This document shows, piece after piece, positions 20,501 through 27,008 of a stretch of 64,000 nucleotides of DNA. The notes under the pieces were generated by a model. It had not been told where the DNA came from, did no database searches, and saw nothing but the letters and a program-made list of their open reading frames with translations. Every line of letters begins with the position of its first letter. Position 1 is the first letter of the stretch. The DNA comes from Corynebacterium tapiri (GTDB lineage Bacteria > Actinomycetota > Actinomycetes > Mycobacteriales > Mycobacteriaceae), in assembly GCF_006334925.1 (NCBI RefSeq), contig NZ_VDHJ01000010.1, positions 62,001 to 126,000 on the forward strand. Reading direction: 5' to 3'. Made by a program: the position numbers and the translations under genes.

Positions 20501-20696
20501 GGCGGAATTCACATCCAGTGTTGTTCCAGTCGTTGCCCATGAGGAAGCTTCCGTTAGAAGCTTGCGCTTGCGCGGTGGGAGCAGTCTGCCAAGGAACAGC
20601 CACCGGCATGAGATGGGCAACGATGACCACCAGCATGGTCAGAGCAATGGCGAGAGCCCGGCGCGCCATGGTCCGTGGGTGAAGCTGGTGAGTCAT
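14562..20696 (-). CDS. Giant LPDTG surface protein, putative pilus tip adhesin
   Basis: About 2,044 residues. A signal peptide (MARRALAIALTMLV to AQA) is followed by a unique N-terminal domain of some 420 residues with several cysteines, then around ten DUF5979-like immunoglobulin-type repeats of 110-170 residues, each with one cysteine in the pattern Y/F-x-C and a second in VPVGAxC-like turns. One repeat is interrupted by a Pro/Thr-rich stretch. A last domain starting GISVDKHIKG precedes the LPDTG sorting signal 43 residues from the end, a membrane helix and an acidic tail. The ATG at 20696 has AAAAGGA upstream. An in-frame GTG at 20747, overlapping the previous stop, also has a GGAGG and would add 17 residues ahead of the signal peptide. 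Size and gene order suggest the tip adhesin of a Spa-type pilus. Confidence 0.87.
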   Translation of the reverse strand: MTHQLHPRTMARRALAIALTMLVVIVAHLMPVAVPWQTAPTAQAQASNGSFLMGNDWNNTGCEFRQAPGDMGQICWLSMEDFVPTTSGFLGTTSLDYSLRTRTHRLGPYTLTYTLKLNTYGGRNNTGGLVVGANAATNASAGVFGRIANGMDVWVKNAASSMQTVVETDHSNLDRRGYEFTMTDIKITDPNGNPVTDYRIAGADAESTDGYEDYGERLQFDASPGNVDIDTPVIPSGYRTCERGMGPGQEQWGSYSPQPPAAKDFICWVYGKNTPDQVSGGGRTSGNVGTYLVSSPSPTRFQTTTWSSKGRQAFAIGIPMGRMTGSVTQPDTTFERNVTGSATQFNFSMALKSGDAVTNLPYQNNNYTPVVRQVNRDMKATDTQLFRSKASNGSLSPQVIGGRYQPRWQCTIGSTTTTIEPGNVPAGFTLSDHTTSGESVLGVTNPDNLIADCDVSWRAKFTPASLTLNKQVTGSAQNSQELRLRQFDLNYVCKDPSTFAAAYPQVKLSGTARLAAGGTQTINNLPAGAECTVTEGFTDNTGKQVPPAQPGNALDVQWSSGTMSQPDQNGVRSTTLRLNNGSNVVGATNKYDQRTADLTINKTILGPPVAAMTKPRDYVFEVRCTGANYVREVTLTLNGTTTASGSNVLKGVPVATDCVLTPKTGLSNAESDKYTFDGRKVTLQGAPIAEQASPVNTYKFSIADRTTQATINIEASYSYQARDVEVVKELAGPAAGSPLLSDATFRAQYECAVPNNSAVAPKTGTVDISTLASGKQIAKIPAVPVGAQCKVWEQSAPDIAGLKLDATVVAATNGTGATTALPNNDAKTKPVLTVSNATLPGQNRVVVRNSYSTQLGTVSLTKVVAGTAQNVPSTFTVNFTCGQRSVVVNGVVTPVQLKGTAQITTGQTIRLTYSDPNAPSGVNANQINDQNGAMGVPYGNTCTFSEPTPKDVPAGVQWSTDAGSKSLKIAAANTPVTITNTFVPLGQGLTINHRPTNMPTLAQPMTYSLVCTLPTAPAPAAPMPQTAPRAADGTTGGTQPSPTPTPTETNQPTDTAQPVAYQAAQLAGMNYTKTITLAPGESTQIPASDLPKGSSCTLTETSTDPLTREAGGTRFPIKRQVTVDNGSSPAAEFNGSDKVTSKFTISDNSQVTISPNYDYVYGKVTATKQVAFDPETAQYISQARKDAKRSRDFSVKLICTPPGESTPITATGVVKHDGHIVLRDSIRLGARCTASEDIVATDDGISLKQEVGVNDQAASVGKQDFTITGENTKVTFTNTYSRVLTDVVVDKVASLPANVQGDYAAAGQKIPYYTHNFSMVCRDPQTDANTPGSEIGTFNTTITGPGKGTFTKIPVGADCQITGDKFGELKLSLNNGGVEATVRPEYIDWVVTRNDGTTFKDTDLADGSTTSQTFQTTPSRDGKPTTTLTLTNHYQYDLAPVQLAKEVVIDEKDSKLLGDDYQFKFGYTCRAVGFQTAQVGYTNDTTKQPTYLPETLQWAQFKKEGTTQDGKQRYRFESPLADMPVGTECTFTEQEPQVPKQLTWRVEPEKQVTKKVQPRPAVDVWEFRNVYDHRKVAVAVAPMQDGYLKGLTGDYTYNFTCKDGAQTKAELTVSAAAGTTTSDITSKSAPTRAGTVMLPVGVDCEVTLSGSALDPRTVLEWTSGSRSPFVQFGVWREGTAVEGNPKRAGTDYAPNEVTPGMKNNTFTFNVPVDVVSAEIAPAYMVGSEATHLRDTVTLTLGKRVAGEAGKGGEFHFTSECFASPEGVTLRAGTSAKMDGIPVDQDCNIVETSDGIDKADPVLTVAETGELLQDVTVKNQQTGSTEQSVDLAVKPVAQASDNSTEGPKWAVTLLNSYPGISVDKHIKGAPISAITGAVADTAVLPDDATEMQFTYRIKNTGAMSAKDVAITEKELAGKTIRANGQEFVVDAQGTIPSKVCQVPELEPKETHECTFTVPIDVPADQHYSYKGTVGVTAVAGTSQLTAEDTYGAIRPTGILGWMLPDTGVQTLVWVILLGLIALGLGLWSYLRGRDEDTDEDIQEEE

Positions 20697-20743
20697 TGCT
20701 ATTCCTTTTCGGGGGTACTGCTTGGAAAGACGGTGGAGCTTAT

Positions 20744-21844
20744 TCACTGGTCATCCTCCGAGGATCTTTTGGAGCGAAGGAGAATGAGCCCCAGAACTAT
20801 GGCTAGGAATCCGATGCCGAGAATCCAGAGCACGCTGGCGCCGGTGGAAGCCAACGTTCCAGGAGGCATTGGGAACCAGGACGAGCCCTGGGGGCTCTGG
20901 CTTGCGGGGTTGCCTTCGCTTCCGTTGGCGCCCGGACCCGCTCCGCCACCGGCGGGTGGGGTGCCAGAGGACTCATCGGTGATCCAGATAGAGGTGGGTG
21001 CCTTCAATGACTCGTTTGCGCGGCCGTCGATAAGCACCTGGGCCGTGTTGTCGATCTTCTTTCCCACTGCTCCCCCGGTGACCTCGGTGACCAGGGTCAG
21101 GCGGACCCGAGCGTTGGGGTGGGTCTGGCGGTGCTGTGCGAGTGTGGAAAGACCATGGTCGGTGAAGGTGAGTGCGACGCGGGAAGGAGTGGTCTCCAAG
21201 GTGTAGTCGCGTGCGGCATCCAACGCGCCGTCGGGCGAGAGGGTTGGTTGCTGCGCCTCCACCAGTTTCAAGCGTGGGTCGAGGTCATCGGAGATGACAA
21301 ACCGGTGCAGTCGACCTAGAGAATCTGGGTGAGGAATGCCAGCGTCGATGGTGTAGGTAACACGCTGACCTATCCGTGCCGAAGAGACGTCAGCGGACTT
21401 GGTCACGGTGACTGGCTCTGCCTTCAGGCTCATCCGCACAGTATCGCCACCGCGCAGTAACACGAGCACGGGCGAGGCGATCTCTGCAAGGATGTCGCCC
21501 TGCCACTGCGGCACCTCACGTACCAGGTACACGCCCTCGGACAAACCGCTAAACAGCGCAGTCGAGCTGCTACCGGTAGACATCGTGGAACTTGCGCCGT
21601 GATCCGGGTGGGCGGAAAGAGTCAACAGCGCGGGATTCTGCTGTGCCTGATCTGCAAGCTCCTGCTGGCTGCTTGCTTTGATCTCGGGCAGCGCAGTGAC
21701 CTCGATGAGAGAGTTCTCTCGTCCCTCGTCGCTGGAAGAGCTCAGGGGTGTCACCTGCAGGCTCGCCAACCCCTGGGCATGCACAACTGGGCTCAGCAGA
21801 GTGAGCAGCAAGGACGCCACGCAGGCCACGATCAGTCTTGTCAT
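20744..21844 (-). CDS. LASTG-anchored minor (base) pilin-like protein
   Basis: A 366-residue secreted protein: signal peptide (1-23, ending VVHAQ), a first beta domain with FSGLSEGVYLVREVPQ (about 99-112, the loop typical of SpaA/prealbumin-like folds), a second domain resembling the isopeptide-forming fimbrial fold (VTVTKSADVSSARIGQRVTYTIDAG through DNTAQVLIDG), a Pro/Gly-rich linker (295-330), the sorting signal LASTG (331-335), a membrane helix and a charged tail. Its size and place between the sortase and tip genes fit the base pilin of a three-subunit pilus. It overlaps the sortase gene upstream by an ATGA and the alternative start of the tip gene downstream. Confidence 0.84.
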   Translation of the reverse strand: MTRLIVACVASLLLTLLSPVVHAQGLASLQVTPLSSSSDEGRENSLIEVTALPEIKASSQQELADQAQQNPALLTLSAHPDHGASSTMSTGSSSTALFSGLSEGVYLVREVPQWQGDILAEIASPVLVLLRGGDTVRMSLKAEPVTVTKSADVSSARIGQRVTYTIDAGIPHPDSLGRLHRFVISDDLDPRLKLVEAQQPTLSPDGALDAARDYTLETTPSRVALTFTDHGLSTLAQHRQTHPNARVRLTLVTEVTGGAVGKKIDNTAQVLIDGRANESLKAPTSIWITDESSGTPPAGGGAGPGANGSEGNPASQSPQGSSWFPMPPGTLASTGASVLWILGIGFLAIVLGLILLRSKRSSEDDQ

Positions 21845-22728
21845 TGTGTTACTTCATTCTCTTGAACTACCTGCTGCGCTTTTCGACGTTGCATAAGCCA
21901 CCACAACAGGTAGAGCAGCGCCAGCACCGAGATCACCACAGCGGCGATCATCCAGGGCTGCCACGGAGAGGTATAGGTGCGATCGATGTGCCCCTGCGGA
22001 ACCGGAACGCGCTGCCCGCGCACAAGCAGGCGGTGCGAGTTAATTCCGTACGGCGTGCAGGTGATCAGGGTCAGGTAGTCCTTGCCCTCCTCCGGGCGGA
22101 TGTTCTCCACCTCGGTGGGAAGGACTGTGGTGATCTGATCGACTTGGTACGCCAGGGTCTCCCCCATGACCTCGACGGTGAACACGTCACCGGTCTTGAT
22201 GTGCGTGAGGTTGTCGAACATCGTCATCGACGCCAAACCCGTGTGCCCGGTCAAGACCGCATGAGTGCCGGGCCCGCCTATGGGCAGGGCCGTCCCGTAG
22301 AGATGCCCGATTCCGTGGGCGAGAGTGGCGTTGCTCGTGCCGTGGTAGACCGGGAGATCGATTCCCACGCTGGGAACCCGTAGGCGCGCCAAGGTGGAAT
22401 CCACCGCTAACTGCTTTTGGTAATCCGCGTACGCCGGCGAGGAGGTGTCCGCGCCGTGGACCCACGGGTCCACCGCACCGAATTCTGGCAAGCGGGTGTT
22501 GTACTCCCGCGCGGCGTTGAGCGCTTCATCGCGCTGCCCCTGAGGGATCTTGGCTACCGACGCCGAGTACTGCTCGGCGATACGGTGCTGCTCGACGTTT
22601 TTGTAGTGCGTCAACACCACCGGGGAGAGAAACACCAGGATCGCCAGGACGATGTAGATGACCGACCTGGGGTTCTTCTTACGCGCAGACAAAGAGGAGG
22701 TCCGTCCAGGCTTTACTTGTTTAGCCAT
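21841..22728 (-). CDS. srtC: Class C pilus sortase with DPW lid
   Basis: A 295-residue pilin polymerase. An N-terminal membrane helix (about 22-42) precedes the lid motif DPW at 87-89, followed by the catalytic H162 (LTGHTGL), C224 (LITCTPYG) and R233, and a second membrane helix near the C-terminus. The DPW lid blocks the active site in known class C sortases, so this is the likely enzyme that links LPATG major pilins through the pilin-motif lysine. GAGGAGG lies eight bases upstream of the ATG. The stop overlaps the minor pilin start. Confidence 0.92.
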   Translation of the reverse strand: MAKQVKPGRTSSLSARKKNPRSVIYIVLAILVFLSPVVLTHYKNVEQHRIAEQYSASVAKIPQGQRDEALNAAREYNTRLPEFGAVDPWVHGADTSSPAYADYQKQLAVDSTLARLRVPSVGIDLPVYHGTSNATLAHGIGHLYGTALPIGGPGTHAVLTGHTGLASMTMFDNLTHIKTGDVFTVEVMGETLAYQVDQITTVLPTEVENIRPEEGKDYLTLITCTPYGINSHRLLVRGQRVPVPQGHIDRTYTSPWQPWMIAAVVISVLALLYLLWWLMQRRKAQQVVQENEVTQ

Positions 22729-22786
22729 AGGGACGTCCTCCTCTCCCCTTCAGTTGTGCGACGGACGACGCGCCGCCCGATCGTGC

Positions 22787-24403
22787 TTAGGCGCTAGCGC
22801 GGGAATCGCGGTAGCTGGTGTAGATGCCGCGAGCCAGCAGAGCTGCACCGATAAGGAAGACGATCAGGATGCCGAAGGCACCAGTTGCCGGCAGCTGGTT
22901 GATCAGCGAGTTGCGCTGGTTCTGGACCTCGACTGTGAACTGGCCAGCGGCTCCCTCTGCCTGCGCGAAGTTCACCGGCTGCGGCTCCGGGTTACGGATG
23001 TAGCCCTCAGGTGCCTTGATCTCCAGGACGCAGTAGTCATAGGTCTGGGTACCGGTTGCTGCAGCGAAGGAAGTACGCGGCAGGGAGTAAGCCCTGGCGG
23101 TCGACTGAGTGTTGTCGCCACCGCCGGTGATGATCTTGTCCTTCGGGTCACCGTTCTCGGTGGTGGCAACTGTCAGCTTTTCACCGAGCAAGTTGTACTT
23201 GTTTTTGTTCTGCTCGTCGGGAGCACACCGGTACACCTCAAATTCGGCTCCATTGAGCTCTGGACGATCTGCATCCTGGTTCGGAGTCTTCTTGGTGACC
23301 GTCAGCGGAGCAAAGGTGGCGCTGGTGGGATCCGGTATCTTGTCGCCATCAACGTCCGGTGCATCGGTGTTGATCTTTGCGCCGTTCGGCAGCTCGATCG
23401 TCGCGGTGTTGGTGAGCTGGCCGTTGGGCAGAGGCTTGGTGATTTTCGCGTCGAAGTCAACGGTCACGGTCAGAGACGCGTCGTTCTTACGCAGGTCGTT
23501 GAGCTTCTTCAACCCTGCTGGAGTGAACTCGACGCGAAGAACATTGTTGTCCGGGGTGAGGTTGTAGTCCGCACCCGCAGCCAAAGCGACATCGTTGCCG
23601 GACTTCCCATCAGCGGAAACGGCCTTAACCACCGGAGCCGGATCGGTAACTAGGGAAAGCCCGTCGATCAGCTTATCCTCGATGTTGAAACGCGGGGATG
23701 CACCAGCGATCGGCTGGTCTTTGGCGTCGAGCTGTGCCACGTTGGCCGGCACCGGCGCATTGATGACGAAACCAACGTTGGAACCGATCGTCGCGTTTGT
23801 CACATCGATCTGCTTGGAAGCAGTCAAGTTCTGGTTCTTCGGGAAAACCGTCTGCGAGTAATTCCACTGACCATTGTCGGTCGTACCAGGCAGGGTGATG
23901 TAGAACGGCGGAGCCACCGAGTAGCCACCGAACTGCTGCTCGGTGACGCGGTAGAGACCGACCTTGAAGTTTTGGTTTGTGCCGGTTGAGATCGTCGCAA
24001 CACCCTGAGCGTCGGTCTCAATGGTGCCAAAATCCTCGAGAACAGTCGGCTGCTGCTTTCCAGCAGCGACGGCAGAAACAGTATCCCAGCCAGCGGCGGT
24101 CGTCAGATCAACACCGTCAACACGCTGGATTTTAAACTGCGCGCCTTGCAGGGGCTTAAGGCCCGCAGCCTCCGGAGTCGTCCCTGCAGCAACCGGATCA
24201 CCCAGGTACTTCTTGATGATCAGCTCGACAGTGTGATTCGGGTCAATCTGATCGGCCTTCTCTGAGGCAGCCGGAGCAGCCGGCGCGCCAACAGCCGGCT
24301 GGTTCACATCCTGCGCCAGCGCAGCCGGACCGGACAGGGTGGTCAGTGCGAGTCCGCCAGAGAAAAGGGCCGCAGCGATACGGGTGGTCAAGTGGTTAGT
24401 CAT
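22787..24403 (-). CDS. SpaA-type major pilin
   Basis: A 538-residue shaft pilin. The features in order are: signal peptide (1-30), pilin motif WNYSQTVFPK at 180-189 with the crosslinking lysine K189, central isopeptide-type domain (about 190-365), a Cna-B-like C-terminal domain with a likely disulfide C393-C458, the E-box YCVLEIKAPEGY at 457-468 with E461, and the sorting signal LPATG at 504-508 ahead of a membrane helix and an RDSR tail. Every element needed for sortase polymerisation is present. AAGGAT sits nine bases before the ATG. It is the first pilus gene after a strong promoter candidate at 24513-24541. Confidence 0.95.
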   Translation of the reverse strand: MTNHLTTRIAAALFSGGLALTTLSGPAALAQDVNQPAVGAPAAPAASEKADQIDPNHTVELIIKKYLGDPVAAGTTPEAAGLKPLQGAQFKIQRVDGVDLTTAAGWDTVSAVAAGKQQPTVLEDFGTIETDAQGVATISTGTNQNFKVGLYRVTEQQFGGYSVAPPFYITLPGTTDNGQWNYSQTVFPKNQNLTASKQIDVTNATIGSNVGFVINAPVPANVAQLDAKDQPIAGASPRFNIEDKLIDGLSLVTDPAPVVKAVSADGKSGNDVALAAGADYNLTPDNNVLRVEFTPAGLKKLNDLRKNDASLTVTVDFDAKITKPLPNGQLTNTATIELPNGAKINTDAPDVDGDKIPDPTSATFAPLTVTKKTPNQDADRPELNGAEFEVYRCAPDEQNKNKYNLLGEKLTVATTENGDPKDKIITGGGDNTQSTARAYSLPRTSFAAATGTQTYDYCVLEIKAPEGYIRNPEPQPVNFAQAEGAAGQFTVEVQNQRNSLINQLPATGAFGILIVFLIGAALLARGIYTSYRDSRASA

Positions 24404-24461
24404 TTAGGGGCAATCCTTAAAGCTTGTGAGCACCAAACGCTCCCACCACCGATCCACAGGC

Positions 24462-24477
24462 CCACCACAATTGGTGG
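24462..24477 (-). promoter_or_regulatory. Small hairpin in the pilin leader
   Basis: CCACCA and TGGTGG flank the four bases CAAT, giving a short stem-loop within the predicted 5' untranslated region of the major pilin gene, about 60 bases before its start codon. It could affect mRNA stability or be a protein-binding site. It is a plain sequence observation without a known family. Confidence 0.4.
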
Positions 24478-24509
24478 AGCAAAACTCGCGGGAGGAGACT
24501 TCAACGGTG

Positions 24510-24541
24510 TTGACACTATTGCAGCCCACAGTGAGTGTCAA
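24510..24541 (-). promoter_or_regulatory. Pilus operon promoter inside a perfect inverted repeat
   Basis: Read on the minus strand, TTGACA (24536-24541) is followed after 17 bases by TAGTGT (24513-24518), a good sigma-A-type promoter. The same positions form a perfect inverted repeat, TTGACACT (24534-24541) and AGTGTCAA (24510-24517), so both promoter hexamers lie in the arms. A dimeric repressor binding here would cover the promoter. It would drive the pilin-sortase-minor pilin-tip-sortase run with a leader of about 100 bases. Confidence 0.6.
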
Positions 24542-24633
24542 TCAATCACTTAACAAATCCCCAGTTTTCTGCTACTAGGCGTCATCCAGAAAAATCCCAG
24601 AGCATAGGCGTTACGGCTGGCTAAGAGACGTCG

Positions 24634-25656
24634 CTAAGCAACTGCCCACAGACCACCGGCGACCACCAGACACAGCAGAACATTCAGCCCGAATCCAGAT
24701 AGCACCCGCCGGATCCCGTACTGCACCACGTCGTTGACAAAAATCGCCGGCAACACCATGAACACGAGGTTTTCCGAGCCATTTAAGGATTGACCCGTCG
24801 CGAGATAAAGCATGTGCTGCAGACACGCGAACGTCACCACGGAGGAGAGAATCATCAGCACAAAGCGGTCTTTGCCAAAGAGCGGGACTCGTTTGAGAAA
24901 GTTGCCCACTACCAGCCAAAGAATAAAAGCGGTCAGAATGGGCAGGACAAGGTAGCGCCAATCATCCAAGGCCGAGACAAAAATGCCCGCGGTCACATAT
25001 CCGCCGGTGCGCAGCTGGAGGCGAGACAGCGGCCCATCCAGGATGAGAATCGCACCCACGACAGAAACCGCACCCAGCACAAAGAGCTGCCACGCGTCTG
25101 CCTCACCGGGAGCAAACATTTCCTGCCCCGTCGCACCCTCAAACTTGTTGCCCACCCAGGTCAACGCCAATGAGATGACCGCGGTCAGCGGGACCATCCA
25201 TGCAATGGGCAGCAAGGTCTTCATCACTCCCTGCTTGTTCAGGGAATTGCAGATCATGCCCGGGATCACGATGCCCACCAGGCTCAATCCAGCAAAGAGG
25301 TCAGTCCGGTTGTTCAGCCACACGTGCTGCACAATGAGCCAGATCAGCCCCATGGACACACCGGTCATGAGGCCGATGGAGAAGATCATGCGCGGCCGAG
25401 GCAGCCAGATCTTCAGAATGACGAAGCGAATGAGGCAGAACGCCACTGCCGAAATCGCCAGGGTGGCCACCACGTTAAGCGGATAGAACATGGCCGCCGC
25501 CAGGTATCCCACCGCCAGGCTTCCTCCGGCAGAAACGTGGGTGCGCCGGAAGTAGACGAAGCTCACCAGCAAACCCAGCACAAAGGCAACGTGGGTGTAG
25601 TCGAGGAAGAAGTCGTAGCCTTCCACAGTGTTGAGGTCATAACCCGAGAGCGTCAT
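24634..25656 (-). CDS. capC: CapC/PgsC-family membrane protein, internally duplicated
   Basis: A 340-residue polytopic membrane protein of the poly-gamma-glutamate synthase complex family. In Bacillus CapC/PgsC is about 149 residues; here two copies are fused. Copy one (about 20-165) has FVLGLLVSFVYFRRTHVSAGG and VGIVIPGMICNSLNKQGV. Copy two (about 190-340) has LQLRTGGYVTAGIFVSAL and VLPAIFVNDVVQYGIRRVL at matching places. Known partners are CapB (ligase) and CapA (transport); only CapB is here. AAAGGA lies upstream of the ATG, and 45 bases separate it from capB. Confidence 0.88.
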   Translation of the reverse strand: MTLSGYDLNTVEGYDFFLDYTHVAFVLGLLVSFVYFRRTHVSAGGSLAVGYLAAAMFYPLNVVATLAISAVAFCLIRFVILKIWLPRPRMIFSIGLMTGVSMGLIWLIVQHVWLNNRTDLFAGLSLVGIVIPGMICNSLNKQGVMKTLLPIAWMVPLTAVISLALTWVGNKFEGATGQEMFAPGEADAWQLFVLGAVSVVGAILILDGPLSRLQLRTGGYVTAGIFVSALDDWRYLVLPILTAFILWLVVGNFLKRVPLFGKDRFVLMILSSVVTFACLQHMLYLATGQSLNGSENLVFMVLPAIFVNDVVQYGIRRVLSGFGLNVLLCLVVAGGLWAVA

Positions 25657-25701
25657 CTATCTCTTCCTTTTTGTAGCTCTGAGAAAACTCAAGCCGCACG
25701 T

Positions 25702-26979
25702 CTAGCTCGCCACCGACTGAAGTTCCCGGTGCAGCTCAGTGTTTTCCAAAGCATCGGGGCACCGGCTCTCAGCCAACGAGTCCACGTGGCTGCGCATCGA
25801 GGTCACAGCTTCGGTGTGAATGTTGGCCAGGCCGAAAATGGCAACGCTCTGCTGATCCGCCGGCAGCCCCTCTACGGCGGCGGACAGCAACTGGGCGCCA
25901 TCCGTCTGATCCATCTCGTCCGTGGCAACGACCACGGACTCCTCCACGCCCTTTTCCACCAGCGCCTTGCGCACTGCAGCCTGCAGGTCGCCGTACAGGG
26001 CGACGCGGTCGCAATCACCGATGAGGTCTTGCGCGATGAGGTCGTTGTACATGGTCGCGCGATCAGTACGATCAGCACGGTTGTTTACCGCCAACACCTT
26101 CGCGCACTCAGGCGGCAGCTTCTTTGCGGAAAGCTCGCGGAAAACGTTGACCGTGGACTCCCAGTCGTTGACGGCAAACATCGGCACCCAGTAAATGGTG
26201 CGCCCGGACGGGTGCGCAATCGTGGTGATCTTGGTGGTGCCCGGATCTGGCTCCGCCGCCAACAGCCCCTTGATGGCCTGGTTCATGTTCAGCCCCAGGT
26301 GCTCGGCAACCGCCAGACACACGGCCACGTTTTCCTCGAACTGAATGTAGGAAAACTGCTCGGGCAGAGACTCAGACAGCGTCGTCTTCTCCGCAACGAT
26401 CAGGCGCGCATCGCGAGCAGCAGTCTCCCGCTCTAGCACCTCGAGCACATCCGGATTGCGCTCAGCCGTAATCAGCGTGCCGCCTTGAGGCACGGTGTTA
26501 CACAGGCTGGCAGCGATCTCCTCCAGTGTGTCCCCCATCTCCTCTTGGTGGTCCAGGCGCACGTTGGTCAGCACGGTGACAGGCGAACGCAAAATGGTGT
26601 GCTGGCAGATGTTCTGGTACTTCGGGCGCACGACCATGCACTCCACCACCAGCCCATTGACCTCCGGGGTCAGCCACTGCGCGAGGAACTTGTACTGCTC
26701 ATTAATGTTGGCTGGTCCCTTGCGCTGGATGGGGTGTTCCCCCGCCTCGGTGTCGATCACGCAGGCATACGTTCCGGTGGTCTTGGAAATCGTCTGCACA
26801 CCACACTCGCGCAGCATCTGCCCCAGCATGCGGGTAACGGTCGACTTTCCGCGAATGCCGTTGACGTGGATGTTGTAGTCCAATGAGGACATCCGTCCCC
26901 GGTGCTTCTGTTCCTTCTTCCAGAACAGCGCGGCGCCGGTTCCCGAGGCGGCTAGTGAGAGTCCAAGTGCGGCGAACAT
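25702..26979 (-). CDS. capB: CapB/PgsB-type poly-gamma-glutamate synthase (Mur ligase fold)
   Basis: A 425-residue ATP-dependent amide ligase. A short N-terminal membrane anchor (1-20) precedes HVNGIRGKSTVTRML with the P-loop at residues 41-47, then KTTGTYACVI, VVECMVVRPKYQ and TNVRLDHQEEMGDTLEEI, all characteristic of CapB/PgsB rather than of peptidoglycan ligases. The enzyme family joins glutamate through its gamma-carboxyl group. AAGGAG sits six bases before the ATG. It follows the transferase gene by 29 bases and precedes capC by 45, so the three form an operon. The product could be a polymer or short gamma-glutamyl chains. Confidence 0.93.
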   Translation of the reverse strand: MFAALGLSLAASGTGAALFWKKEQKHRGRMSSLDYNIHVNGIRGKSTVTRMLGQMLRECGVQTISKTTGTYACVIDTEAGEHPIQRKGPANINEQYKFLAQWLTPEVNGLVVECMVVRPKYQNICQHTILRSPVTVLTNVRLDHQEEMGDTLEEIAASLCNTVPQGGTLITAERNPDVLEVLERETAARDARLIVAEKTTLSESLPEQFSYIQFEENVAVCLAVAEHLGLNMNQAIKGLLAAEPDPGTTKITTIAHPSGRTIYWVPMFAVNDWESTVNVFRELSAKKLPPECAKVLAVNNRADRTDRATMYNDLIAQDLIGDCDRVALYGDLQAAVRKALVEKGVEESVVVATDEMDQTDGAQLLSAAVEGLPADQQSVAIFGLANIHTEAVTSMRSHVDSLAESRCPDALENTELHRELQSVAS

Positions 26980-27008
26980 GAGTGTCTCCTTAGTTGATGT
27001 GAATGTAG

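Noticed and set aside
24510..24541. The pilus promoter repeat as an invertible switch
   Set aside because: The arms are only eight bases with 16 between and no invertase gene is present; a repressor site is simpler.
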